From: Symbiodinium kawagutii
Taxonomy: Eukaryota > Sar > Dinophyceae > Suessiales > Symbiodiniaceae
Assembly: GCA_009767595.1 (NCBI GenBank)
Contig: VSDK01025611.1
Span: forward strand, 439,477-503,476
Direction of reading: 5' to 3'
Length of the DNA stretch: 64,000 nt
Made by a program: the position numbers and the translations under genes. This document shows, piece by piece, positions 35,619 through 47,447 of this stretch (position 1 is its first letter; every line of letters begins with the position of its first letter). The notes under the pieces were generated by a model, which was not told the DNA's origin, did not search any database, and saw only the letters and a program-made list of their open reading frames with translations.

Positions 35619-38600
35619 CACGTCACCGTCCCTGTCGCCCAGTGCCATTGGCGCTTGGCTCGGAGGCGTAGGCCGCGACAGGGCGCAGGGGTTCCTCAGA
35701 GCCCCCCAGGCTTCGTCGAAGCTGCTGAGGCTGCAGCTGGTTTGTCATAGTTTTAGTCAATGAGCTGATCTTATAGTTATATAATAGGTAGAAGTTATAA
35801 TAGTTATGACTCATAGTTATATCTTTTAAATAATGATCAACCAGCTGCAATGAGCTGATCTTAAAACTATGATCAACCAGCTGATTTTAATCAGTTCATT
35901 GATTTAAACTGGATGATTTTAAATCACTCAGATCTTAAAAGTTGTTGATTAAAACTATGATCAACCAGCTGCAGACTCATAGTTGATCTCAAAAGTCGTT
36001 GATCACTAGTTGATGAATATTGATCATATGGATGTTAAAACACTTTTAATCAATCAGCTCATAGTGATCAGCTGGTTGATCTTAAAAGTTGTTGATCACT
36101 ATGAGCTGACAATCACAGAAGTGGCTTAATGATCTACACTCTACACACTCCTGTAAAAAGAACTGGTGGATCAGCTGACTTATAAGATTCATCACGGGAA
36201 AACAGCTGGAAATGATAATCTGACAACCATTCTGATCATTTAGATAATGATTATTGCGCATGATCGCTGAGCCTATTGATCATCATGAGTGACCAACACC
36301 AACAACTACGCCTTAGCTTGTGATTGCAGACCGTTTGCCAGTGTCAAACATTATTCTCCATTGTTGCCAAGGGTGAAACAAGTAAGCATAGATGTGGAAA
36401 ACACCCATTTGGTGTTTCCCATGAGAAATGATGGTTTTTCACATCAAACGGTTGGTTTCACCGGCACCAGCCATCCGTTTACCCACTAGTTGTTGGTGAT
36501 CATGATTCATTGTTCACTAACAAGAATGAATCGTCATTATTGACCGTCAAAATGACTCAGCAACCAAGGTAGGTAACAACAATTGCAAACAGCCACTTGC
36601 TCTGTAGTTAAAGAGGTCCTTACCAACTTAATTAACTGCGCCATCAACCATGAATAACACCAACCGTGAATAACCATGATCAACCTACTTCTTTACCATG
36701 ATTGGTCATGGTGAGAATGCCAAATGCCAGTCATTCAGCATGATCATCTGGTGAGTGGTTGGTTGCTCCATCCCAAGACCATATAAGCAAGTCAATTAGA
36801 AGACATCATCCCAATGAGTATTGCTGGAAATGCGCCAAATTACAATCGCTCATAATTAGAAGAAATTTCCACCAGAGAAGGCGATGATTTAGTCCATAAT
36901 GACTTGCTTATAATGATCATTTCCACTCAGACAATTTTAATCTATATATACTCATTTCATCTTCTAAAGGCTCACCATTGCTGGCCGTATAAGCAAGTCA
37001 TTGCTATTCTTAAGCCGAAAATTGCTGGAAAAATGCGCAATTTTTTTTCGCTCCTTGCTGGAAAAATGCGCCAAATCATCGACAAAAAACACCTGGTGGT
37101 TTCTCAAAATAGGGTAAACCCAAAATGGCTGGTTTATTAATGTAAATGGCTAAGCAAGAATGATTTAAGGGTACCATTTTTGAGAAACATTACAAGAAAT
37201 GGTTCTCAAAATAAAATGTAAAATAGGGTACCCCCGAAATGGTTGGTTTATCAATGTAATGATTTTAGAGGTACCCCTATTTTGAGAACATTTCAATAAA
37301 ATGGTTCTCAAAAGCCAAATTTTCCCATTAAAAATGGCTGGGTTAGGGGGACCCCTATTTTGAGAAACACCCACATGGCATCACCACTCACCTTGCCATC
37401 TCCGCCCAAGCATCGGCAGCGTCAGCGCCACGGCGTCGGGCGTGGCAGGGGCCCCCTCCCCCCAGGGCCCACCTCCCCAGCCCCGTTGATGGCAGCGACG
37501 CGGCAGAGGTAGCCTTGGGAGCACCCCCAGGAGCCCGAAAACGTGAGCATTTCAGGGGTTTTCCATGGAAAACCTGAGGTTTTCCAACGTTTTTGGCGGG
37601 AGAACCTGTGGATTTTTGGCGGTTTCCCATGAAACAACTTGGGTTTTCCATCGTTTTGGATGGGAAAATGTAAGTGTTTCATTTGTTTTCCACGGGAAAA
37701 CGGCGGCTTTCCAATGGATTTGTACCCCATGAAAACAATGAAGACACATGGTTTTGAAAGATTTTTGCATCTTTTTTTGGGCCGATCCCATCATGATCGA
37801 AGCTTTTTATGGGTAAAACCTTGGGTTCTACCCTAGGTTAATGGAAAAGGTATTGTGACTGGCTCACAAATTGGACAAACAAAGGGTTTCTAACGAAAGA
37901 AACAAAATCAATGGAAAAAAAACCTATGATAAAAAACCAAGGTTCGAAGCAGGCTAACCCATGGTCATCGCTCAGTTGATGCAGGGCTAGTGGGGAAAAA
38001 CTAAAAAAAACTCATCATACATGCAAAGGGAAATCATGAAAACACCATCCAAGCTGGTTATATAATCCCGGGTTTTCTCAATGGATGATCAAATTGATAA
38101 ACACCTATATTTTTACCATTCATTGTCATTGATAAAATGCAAAAAAAAAAAGACAGATTTCGTCCATAGCTAATGTTTGGGACTGATCCCATCACCAAGG
38201 CGAAAAAAAAACATGAAGAAGGGAAATAAACCAGGCAAAATGATTGGGGTTTGATAAAAAGGGATTTTGAATGAATGATCATGACAAGCATTGCCAAATA
38301 AGGCTTTGAAACATGGGTTTGTGATTCATCGATGATTGCTGATGGCTCTTGATTCAATCACTAGTGCACAATTTCAAATCCAACATTTGGTTGTTACTCA
38401 AACTAGGGGGCCCCAAAAATGGTTGGTTCATTACTATAAAAACCTATTAATGGATGATTTGGGGGTACCCCTCTTTTGAGAAACGCCCATTTTAGTACCC
38501 ATGGTCTGTTGCACGTATCAACCACTAAGCGGCGAACTCTTGAAACCAAAGCGCAGCTCCATTCCACCTTTCAGTCGCAGCTGGTTTCAACAAGTGGATC

Positions 38601-41600
38601 AAAATATCAACCAATATCAACCACAATTATCTAACAGTATTGGTAGTAACCATCATCAATTACATTGCAGCATTTTGCAGCGAATTGGTACAAATGAAGT
38701 TATAGTTTCATCGGAAAGGATGATCCACCATCAAACTATAATTACTTGTAGTGTCTTGCAGCGAATTGCGCAACAACCCAACATCTGCCCAGGCACGGCC
38801 AATGGAAGAATCCAAGTCCTCGGTGTGGATCTCCGCACGTTGAACGCCAGTGTTGTTGTGCTTCACGTGGCCAACTTCCAGCCAATCACCTCAGCAGCCA
38901 CGACTTCGAAGATCATCCCACTTAGGCAGTGCTTAGGAACCATGGTTGACGGGGGGGTAAGTTCAGCTACCTCAGAGGGTCATTCGCCATGGTTCTATCC
39001 CAATATGTGCTTATAGGAACCGTGGCTAGTCACTGCCCTAAGAGGATGATACCATTGATAAATGGGATGTGACCATGGTTGCTAACCATTTCCTAAATGC
39101 GAGGATCATCCAAGTACAGCACCAATCAGTGGCCACCTCTGGTAATCTAATATGGCTGGGGGCCCAGCCGTTTCTGGATTACCTTTTGGAGACGGCAATG
39201 TTCCAGCCAGCAGAGGTTGTGTATTATCGGGTGGGGATGTTTCTCAAGCCATAGGGGCACCCTCGAACCATCCAATGGTAATCACTTACAGTAATTAGTA
39301 AACCAACCATTTATTACCATTCCTATTTTTGAGAAACCACCGAAACCACCTCCTATACCACCAGCCGTGGTTGCAAAACACAAAGCCACTATAGCCATCA
39401 AATGAGATGATCCCAGTAATGTGATTCTTTCACAGCCATGATCTGTCACAGTTCGGCTGTAGCAGTAGTTCACCGATTCACCGTCAACGGAGTTATCCAG
39501 CAGCAAATATGGTGCAAGTTTTCTTCAACCAAGCATCAATGAATGCTAGCCATCAATAAATGCCTCAAATTACCACATCTTGTTGAATGTCAACTAATCA
39601 TTAAGCCCATCATTTATAATTCTCACTTAATTCATGCGCATGATATCGCATTACAATCATCCATTCCCAATACAAATGATCGCATGCCATCATCCAACCA
39701 ACCCATCCGCCATCACCAGCCCATCCCATGCCCCCCCAACCAACCCATGGCCCATCCCCCCCCCGCCATGTCACTGGCATCCGCCTCAGTGGTCGAGAAG
39801 GGCCGCACCCAGACACGATCCGCCACCAGCTCGGCGCCGCCGTCGTAGACGGGCGGGTCCCACTCCACCGCCAGCACCGGGCCATGGCAACCGGCCAGGC
39901 GCGGCACCCCGCAGCCCGCGGGAGCGCAGGGACCGGTCTTCACCTCCACGTCTTCGGCTTCACCTTGGGTGGGCCCGGGGACAGCCTGAGGGACACCCCT
40001 GGGATCCTGGTGGGTTGGGCCGAGGGAGGGTTGGGAGGTGTGGGTTTTTCGTGGGTTTTCGATGGTTCAGGGGATTTTGTTGAGCTTGAAATCTGATGAG
40101 TGAGGTTCGCCAGTTGGACTGGATGTGAATCGGAATGATGAAGCACTCGAAGTCAGGTGGCTTTGTCGGTTCCACTGTTTACACCTTGTGGAGCTGTAAA
40201 ACGGGGACTTCAACGGTGATTCCAATCATCCTCAGGAGTTGATTTATCATGACCTGCATGTTAGGGGGTGTGTTGAGTGAGAAAAGATTATAGTTATATA
40301 CACACTTACCCCCCCCAAAAAAAAAACAAAGAGAATAGATTCTGGAACCAGCTCATCCATATGTCCGAGTCAAAACTTTCAGCAGCTTGGCAACCATTCT
40401 TCCATTCCCTCCCAAAAGCAGCAAACAAAACGAAACATACAAAACTACATAATCTTGAAAAATCGCAGCTCGATCCAACTTCACCGAGTGGCTCAATCCA
40501 ACTTCATTTACCGCGCAAACTCGCAGCAGGTAGATGGTGTCAGGCTTCAAGCCCTGTATCTGAAAGCGCGGCGCAGCACGCGCGTCCACATCTCCTTCAT
40601 GTTGCCAGCTTCCGGCAGCAGAAGATCGTCTCCCGCGGCCCAAGCAGCGAGAATCCACGCGGTAGCCTTTGATGGGCACCACGCGATCCTCATTCGATGC
40701 AGTCCTTGGTGATGGAGTAAGTGCTGGAAGTTACAGTATGCCTAATGTCAGGATATCACATAGAAGATCACAGCTGCAAGTAGATGATCTTGGATGCTGA
40801 ACTCGTGCAGGGAAGGAATTGCTGCAACAGCCATGATGAAAACAATGAACACAATAACATCACCTACGCTAGTTAGTAAATTCGTGACAACAGATGCATG
40901 GGTGCATCATCAAGCGATAGACTTCAATGACATGAACCATGAATCAGCCCCAAGTGCTTAACAAGTCAATGGGTCATTTCCCTTTGTTCATTGGTGTGCC
41001 CTCGCGAAAAAAATATCATGGAATTTGGATATTGATGTCTTCCAATGACCTCAACCTCCAGTTGCTCAGAACCCAAATAAATCGGATCAATCAACATCAA
41101 CCAACATCACGAGGTCTGAGACAGCCCCCCAATCACCAAGCCATGGAGAGATCTCCAGCCATTGCCTTGCCTTCCCCAGCAGCTAAACCAAGGTGCCACG
41201 TCAAGTGCACCTCGTTCCCCGCGGCCCGGGCAACAAGATCTTGCACGGGCTGAGGGATACGGGCGAAGGAAAACTCACAGGTCAGGTAGGCCACGTCTTG
41301 ACCTGCCCGGCTTGGATCGACAGCTGCAGCAGCTGGGGGCGTGGGGTTCCATGCTGGCAGGGGTGGAGCTCTTTGTTCAATCCCCGCAGTGGAAGGATGA
41401 TGAATGATGTGCGTTTCCCGGACTTCTTTGGGCATGGATGGTTGTCAAAACATTATGGATTTCAATTTTGGGTCTGACGTAGTTGGGATTCATGGATCTT
41501 GATGGGCGCATCTATGAATCCAAAGCTTTTATGGGGAAACCAGGCGCCCATGGGGATGATGTCAAGCTGTTTGCAGCTGCGGCCTGCTGGAATCAATCCT

Positions 41601-42095
41601 GGCTGACCTCCTTGAGGGGGGTGAGCGATAAATGGATTTTGAACCAAGAGGATCCATCAGCAAAATTAATCATTGAACCTGATGTAGGGTTTAATCATTA
41701 TTTCAAACAAGTTGAGCCATCATAGAAAAGATGATCAGGATCCATCAGCAATAGCCGGTTTTTTGGGTGGGTTCAGGCACCGAATTTCAGCCACAGTCAT
41801 ACTTTGTGTAAGCCGGTGCCGAAATAGACCCATGAAGTGCAAAAAATCAATTCCAAAGCCCAATCAAAACCTATAAAACCATTCCAAACCCATCCATTCC
41901 AACCCCATCCCCGCCACCTTGCGCATCAATCATGGGCCAAGTGCAGCTCCTCCTATGGTACTTGGCCTCGTTGATGGGCACGAAGGCCCGGCCAAAGAGC
42001 ACCGGCGCCGCCGCGGCTCCGAAGACGCCCCGGGCCGCCGCCGTGGGCCAGGCGTCCACCAAGGTGGCGCCCGTGCTGCTACCGGGGGCCGCCAT
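35619..42095 (-). CDS. Fibronectin type III domain protein, at least 7 exons, 3' end not found
   Basis: Exons: about 41948-42095 (ATG at 42095), 41166-41302, 40499-40688, 39775-39963, 38800-38889, 37473-37513, and likely 35619-35724. The first exon is alanine-rich (MAAPGSSTGATLVDAW, then APVLFGRAFVPINE). FN3 domain 1 spans exons 2-3: PQPVQDLVARAAGNEVHLTW, PIKGYRVDSRCLG, LKPDTIYLLRVCAVNEVG. FN3 domain 2 spans exons 4-6: VLAVEWDPPVYDGGAELV, WLEVGHVKHNNTGVQ, EIHTEDLDSSIG, YLCRVAAINGAGE. Exons 3-6 join in phase through GA, GT and GC donors. Exon 7 reads FDEAWGALRNPCALSRPTPP, then QAPMALGDRDGDV; a small exon before it is probably missing. FN3 proteins usually bind other proteins or carbohydrate; the partner is unknown. 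No kinase or other enzymatic domain was seen. Confidence 0.72.
35755..36115. repeat. Cluster of interleaved direct and inverted short repeats
   Basis: The words ATGATCAACCAGCTG, GAGCTGATCTTAAAA, TTAAAAGTTGTTGATCA and their complements recur about a dozen times in both directions within 360 bp. It is not a simple tandem repeat; many hairpins are possible. Confidence 0.8.
37096..37375. mobile_element. Three family A elements in a row
   Basis: Copies at about 37096-37189, 37198-37292 and 37305-37372, each bounded by TTCTCAAAATAGGG-like and CCCTATTTTGAGAA-like ends. They sit directly downstream of FN3 exon 37473-37513. Confidence 0.82.
38394..38490. mobile_element. Family A element
   Basis: ACTCAAACTAGGGGGCCCC at the left, GGTACCCCTCTTTTGAGAAA at the right, middle AATGGTTGGTTCATTACTA as in the copies at 16.4 and 51.3 kb. 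Confidence 0.82.
38908..39118. mobile_element. Family G element, long form with internal hairpin
   Basis: AGATCATCCCACTTAGGCAG at the left, GCGAGGATCATCCAAG at the right. Inside, AGTGCTTAGGAACCATGG and AGGAACCGTGGCTAGTCACT face each other. It lies just upstream of FN3 exon 38800-38889 in transcription order. Confidence 0.65.
39238..39343. mobile_element. Family A element, reverse orientation
   Basis: Ends TTTCTCAAGCCATAGGGG and CCTATTTTTGAGAAAC; the middle carries AACCAACCATTTATTA, the complement of the usual core. Confidence 0.75.
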
Positions 42096-42479
42096 GGCCT
42101 TAAGGTGGTGACTGATGGGTGGTGGGTGGGTGGTGGTGGGGAGGTGGGGTGTGGTGTGGTGGGGTGATGTTGGTGTTGGTTCGTGGTGGTATGTTGGTTG
42201 ATGTTGGTTGAGGTTGGGTTGATGTTGGTTGATGGTCCCAGGGTAGTTCGATTGGTTGGGCGGATGATGGTCAAGAGCAGTAAGGTAACCTTACCGTCGA
42301 TGAGGTGGATGGTCGTGAAAATGGTTGCCAACTTTGGTGATTTCTTAAGATGGAGCCAATCTGAAATCATCATCCAACATTAAAAAACATATCTTGAAAT
42401 ATTCCAACCCAAAATTGAAAGCAGCTAATAAACCAGTCAGACTTAATAAAACATATGAAAGCCTCCATTCTTGCGGCCC

Positions 42480-44360
42480 CTAGCTGTAACCCCCATATTC
42501 CATCACCCAGCCGTTGGCCCAAGTAGCCTCCACGGCTTTGGCGATCTGTTCCTTCAACTGAGCCTCCTCTGGTGGCACTGCCTGTGGAGGTCCTGCTTGC
42601 CTCAAGGAAAGCAAGGAACTCAGGCAGATCTCTGGGAGGACCAGGTGCTGTTTGGATGTTTTTTGGCACTAAATGGCCCTAAGCTATGTTTTTTGGTTTG
42701 TTTTTATGTTTATTATTAAGTCTGACTGCATTGCATTGACGTGTCGTCTTTTCATGGTTCAAAGCTACAGGGGTCAATGTCCAACCATCAAAGGAGATTA
42801 ACCCATCCTGTCCAGCGGATATCTTCGCAACTCACCAAAGATTACTCCCAATCAGCCAAGATCTTTCGGTTTCCCCATTTTTCCCCTACAAGTTCCAGTT
42901 CCCCTGCTCGCCAGCAAACTGCATGAACTTAAAACCTCACTGCCATACTTTCACGATCCTCCAACTTGAAAGGTCGCCAGTCAACATCACAAGGTCTTGC
43001 GCTACTTCGCCATGTCACAACTTCCCCTGGTACCTTCCATCCCCGGCGCGCCAAGGGGCACGGAGGCTGTGGAGTACACCCCAGGTCTGCTAGGAGGATC
43101 ACTGCGAGCATCTTCTCCCACGTGAAGGCTCAGCTGATACGTGGCAGGCGCTTGCAACCAACTTCCAGCGGGCAATCGCGACAGGTACAGGAACTTCCTC
43201 GGCTGCTGGCGATGATTTGTGAAGAAAAATGATGGGAGATGATCAAATCGAGGAGGCTTGGGGGTGGTTTTGATGAAGTTTGAATTTTGCCCCAAAAATT
43301 GCCAACAACCGGTTGGCCTTCAGATCTGGTTGACGTCCTAGAAGTTGGTACTTGTGATCAATCAGCATCACTGGGATTCAGTCCTTTTTTCAACAAAGCC
43401 TCACATTCATAGGAGATCAGTGCAACCAAGCTGCACCACCAACAGTTCGGGCTCAGGCAACGATCTTCTTCTCACACCTTTGGGGCTTCTGGGTCTCTCC
43501 TCCTGCCGCTCTCGCCTTACATATGGCGCTAGTGCCGTACAGGGCTGTGGTGAAGGCGGCTGTTCCGCTTGCTGGGCGCTGTTGCTGCTTCTTCTGAGCA
43601 AAGGCTTGGGAGGCTGTGAGGCCTGACAGCGGTGGGGCCAGGCAAAGCAACTGGTGGAAGTTGCTGGGTGCACGCAGGGTCGTTGGTTGGCTGGAAAATC
43701 ACGGCGTTTCTGGGTCAAATGCGGGTGGAAAATGGGTGGAATTGACATGGAATACCTGCTGTGAATTTTCCAAGAAGGCAAGTTTAGTTCGCCAGGGAGG
43801 TTCAAATGTTATATAATGTGGCCTGCGGTTGGTGAACCACAAGGTTGCCATCGAATCCACCGCAAGAATTCTGGCATGAGAAGGCGCATGAAACACAACT
43901 ACCGCGACAAGTAATAACCCAACCATTTCTAGGGGGTTCCCTTTTTTGAGAAAGCACCAGTTCCCAACCGAAACCAGCTTCCCTTCCAGCACCTTCCAAC
44001 TCTCAAACCTGCTAGGTCTCCATCCCTGGAAACCTTCCACCACCTTCCCACCTGCGCTGCCACAGCTTCATCCGCAAAGCGCAAGCTGCGCGGCGCCGGT
44101 GACGCCACGGGTTGTGGTGGTGCCACGGGTGGCGCCAGCGGCGCCCCCACACGCGCCACCAGGCGACGTGGTTCCAGGGCGCTGGGCGTTGACACCAAGC
44201 GATTCACCTGGCGACCTGCCACTGGCACCAGCTGGGGAGCAGCCACTGGGAGCTGGGCTGGGCGAGGCACGGGGTGCCCGGGGTAGGGCACGTGGGCCAC
44301 CTGCGCCACGGGTTGGAAACTCACATGGGGCTGGCAGGGCTGACCCAACATCGCTCTGAT
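42480..44360 (-). CDS. Unknown protein with proline/valine-rich segment, 3' part, multi-exon
   Basis: Three exons are fairly clear. 44052 to about 44350 ends in a canonical CAG|GTGGGA donor and reads HVSFQPVAQVAHVPYPGHPV, then ARVGAPLAPPVAPPQPVASP, then SLRFADEAVAAQ. 43478-43622 reads GLTASQAFAQKKQQQRPASG, then AAFTTALYGTSAICKARA, with a GT donor. 42480-42581 is the last exon: AVPPEEAQLKEQIAKAVEA, then TWANGWVMEYGGYS and TAG. An intermediate patch at 43030-43190 is open in several frames (one reads EVPVPVAIARWKLVASACH). Low-complexity proline and valine content suggests a disordered linker region. The stop lies about 390 bp before the ATG of the FN3 gene on the same strand. No family recognised. 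Confidence 0.55.
43690..43800. mobile_element. Family D element
   Basis: GGCTGGAAAATCACGGCG at the left, GTGAATTTTCCAAGAAGG then AGTTTAGTTCGCCAGGGAGG at the right. Confidence 0.6.
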
Positions 44361-45480
44361 CCAAAGCTGAGGATGTGACCAGCCCCTGGTGGGACGAACA
44401 ACGGCCATGACCATGTAGGTTGTGTTTCGGGATACCTCCCAAGTCACGTTTGAAGCGAACTTGGCCGTTGGTCTGTTGATGATTGTAGCTGTCAACAGCG
44501 CTCAGTGTGATGAAAAAGCGTCATAAGTTATGAGTTCCACGGTTTAACAGCCTCAATTATTAGAAAGCATCACGAAACTATATCATATCACTATTCATGA
44601 AGCAGTCATGGATCATCCTTACAGTCATCATTGAATAGTATTGACCGCCCCTTGGTAGCTTAACCTGGCAATCGAGAATCACCATGTATTGCAACACAAA
44701 TCACATAAAACCCGTGGCTCCAGTTACTAATGATTGTTCCATTGCGGTTCGGCTACCACACGGCAACATGTCTGAAAGTTTCCCAGCCAACCATCAGCAT
44801 TCACCAACCAAGCTCTCAAACATTCGAGTCGTCACAGCATTTTTGGTTGGTCCTCCAGTGTTGTTCCCACTGCAGGTGCAATGTGGTGTGGCCAAGTGTT
44901 TGATCAGTTGGGCTTAGAACCATTGGTCAACCAATAGGTTTACAGCAAAAATGCCAGGAAAAACAACATCAATCATGGCAAATCAACGACGATCCTGCAG
45001 CTTTTCCGGTAAGGATGTAGAATTAGACCTGGATAGTCCAACATAGCAACCGGAAATCCACGACTCATTAAAGCCCAGGGATCTTCATCAGCCCCGATGT
45101 CAATCCAGGTCCAACAAAGATATGCCAGCTGATTTCCAAGAAAAAACAGGAAATCCATAAATTTGATGGCAATAAAATGTAATAAACCATTTTCCCCAGA
45201 TTTTTTCCTGTAACCAACTCCTGTGAAACAGAGATATATATCGCAGTTGATCCGTCGATTCAATGATCGCCTGGGACTTTCATCCATCGCTCGCACATGT
45301 GCAACACGAGTTGGTGAACCAACATGCCAACCAAACAACTAATGCTAGCAGCAATTCATATATAAATGAAGCCAATGTGTTCAAGACATGTTGCCGAACC
45401 ATACCCTTAAGATCCCTTAAGTAATCCGTGAATGTCCTGAATTCGCCACCGGTGAGTCATCCATCAAGTCTCCTGACCCA
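44361..45480. other. Spacer, no gene seen
   Basis: AT-rich, with a family D-like fragment at about 45020-45060. No frame with exon-like codon use. Confidence 0.45.
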
Positions 45481-46786
45481 TTAGCAGCTCCGAGTGTGCG
45501 ACTGAACCTGTTTGACAGTCAGCTCCTGGTGTCCAAGCCCCGCCCAGTGCTCCGGAGAAACGATGGGTAGATCCAACTTTTGAAGCTGAACCCTTCATGA
45601 TAGATCACAAGCCACTCATAGTGCAACTCGGTGCAGTTGCGGCAATAAATGAATGGCCTGTGATCTACCATAAACTCATGAAAGCCAATTCAGCAATCAT
45701 TCTTGACTAATCATGACTAAACCATGTAGCTAAGCATGGTGAATAACCTGCTAGCTAATCAATTTCAGTGGCAAAATTCAGCTGTTGATAAATCAACCAT
45801 GTACTAAAAGTGCTGGATCTTGGGTGATGGGTGGTAGTTTACGGGTCTCCCATGACTATGCAAAATATGATTGGTGGTGAGTCGAAAACCTTCGAATGAC
45901 CAACATCTCCGGAATCAAAAGAATGGTCTCTTGGGATGGTTTTTCTATGTTTTTCTGATCTTGGGTGACCCTTTGGTGACTCAACCCATCACAAACATTT
46001 AAATTTCAGAACACCACTATAGGCGGTTCGTAGTTCGCGAAGCTTGGTGATATCATGTGCTACCTGCGACGGTTTGATATATTGACTCATCCAAAATCTG
46101 CAAACCGCAAATCGAACTCATTAAATGCATTCAGGGACATTCATTCACTGCGTCAGGCCAATTGAGGTAGGACTATGTAGGACTCATAACTCATAGCTCG
46201 TGATGCAGCAGGGAGCTTACCCCAAAATGGCACCACTTCGTACCCGAGCTGCTCGCATGGTGGTCCGTCAATGCAAGGTTTGAGGGTCAGGGACAAAGTG
46301 ACACGTGCAAACCATTCCCAAGCCATATGCAACGCACAACGGTTGAATCGCCCAGGCACTCCGCAGCAAAACCACCAACCCCCGCAGCGGCAGCGTCCAG
46401 ATGGCGTGTCTCACTCTCGGCCAAAAGCCGAGTCCAGCCTAAGGCTTCGGAGCTATTGGGACAGGGAACCTGGTGGTGATACCAGGTGAGAGGATCTGGT
46501 TGGTGGCTGGCAGCATCACCGAAATTCATAGCGATGAAATCAGGAGATTCCTGGAATCGAGGATGGGAATCAACCCAAAAACTGCCTGGAACACGGCTCG
46601 TATCGCCGCCTTTTTGGTTACATCCCTATGGTTTTTGGGCATTTTTTGGCTGCAATGCCAGAATCAACCAGCCATGTCTTTTCAAGGGAACCCACCGTCT
46701 CATGGGAAAACCCAGGGTGTGTTCTACATATGGATCTCCATGAGCCACTGGTTGTGAAGCAGTTTCCAACACTTGACGTCTGCGTC
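45481..46786 (-). CDS. 3' exons of an unknown gene
   Basis: A last exon at 45481-45525 lies after a CACCAG acceptor and reads ELTVKQVQSHTRSC then TAA, in phase 0. An exon from 46469 (acceptor ACCACCAG) reads VPCPNSSEALGWTRLL, then ETRHLDAAAAGVGGFAAECL, with many G-starting codons; its 3' end may be a GA donor after CLG. An overlapping frame (TLKPCIDGPPCEQLGYEV) is also open at 46215-46330. A further exon candidate starts at 46786 (DADVKCWKLLHNQW). No domain recognised and no start codon fixed. Confidence 0.45.
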
Positions 46787-47447
46787 CTGGAGTCCCACAC
46801 CCTGGTTACAAGCAAACTGACTCACCGCGACCCAATGGCTGTCATGTTACCAGGCTTGCAGCAGCCGTAGCTGCGATGATGGACTGCCACAACATTGCGG
46901 ATTGCAACCATCCCTAGCAACGATGCACGTCTTCTACTGTTCCAGATCCTATCTGACCACGAATTCTTGCAATCTCAGCTTGGATGCTTACCCTCTGGTG
47001 ATCGAACATAGCAACGGAAAATCCACCAGCTACAGTTGATTTCCCAGGGTTTCCTTAGAAAAATGGTGATCTTCCATTGCTCTGTTAGATCACCGGAGTG
47101 TAAGCGTCTTAACACCATGGGGAGTCATCGAGGCTCATAGCCAGGCGATCCCAAGCCCCACAATGATCACCGCCCCAGGAACTTGATTGGCGTCAGGCGA
47201 GTGTCAACTCCCACAGGCTCGGCATTAATAATTGGATCAAACCGGACATGTCTTTTCTGCCGCTTGGATTCTGGAGTCGATGTTGGTGCATCACCACTTC
47301 GTGTGGTGATGGAAAATTTAAAATTGCTCTCTATTCAAACGAGTCAGTGGCGTGTCGCCACGATGGAAATATCCTCATCATATCATTGAGATTCATTGGG
47401 TCTCAGAATTCTCTCACTTCTTCTTCTCCATCTTCTCCATCTTCTCC
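46787..47447. other. Spacer between the FKBP gene end and the next gene
   Basis: Holds a family D inverted-repeat element at 47000-47105 and a GTGAGTC donor-like site at about 46826-46832 (minus strand) after a short patch reading YGCCKPGNMTAIGS, possibly a first exon. Nothing else supported. Confidence 0.35.
47000..47105. mobile_element. Family D element
   Basis: CTCTGGTGATCGAACATAGC at the left, GCTCTGTTAGATCACCGGAG at the right as inverted ends, with GGAAAATCCACCAGC inside. Confidence 0.72.

Noticed and set aside
38501-39016. 171-codon plus-strand open frame
   Set aside because: Overlaps the minus-strand FN3 exon 38800-38889, which is supported by phase and domain fit; the rest is repeat sequence.
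46628-46870. 80-codon plus-strand frame
   Set aside because: Overlaps minus-strand exon candidates; no motif and no support from neighbours.
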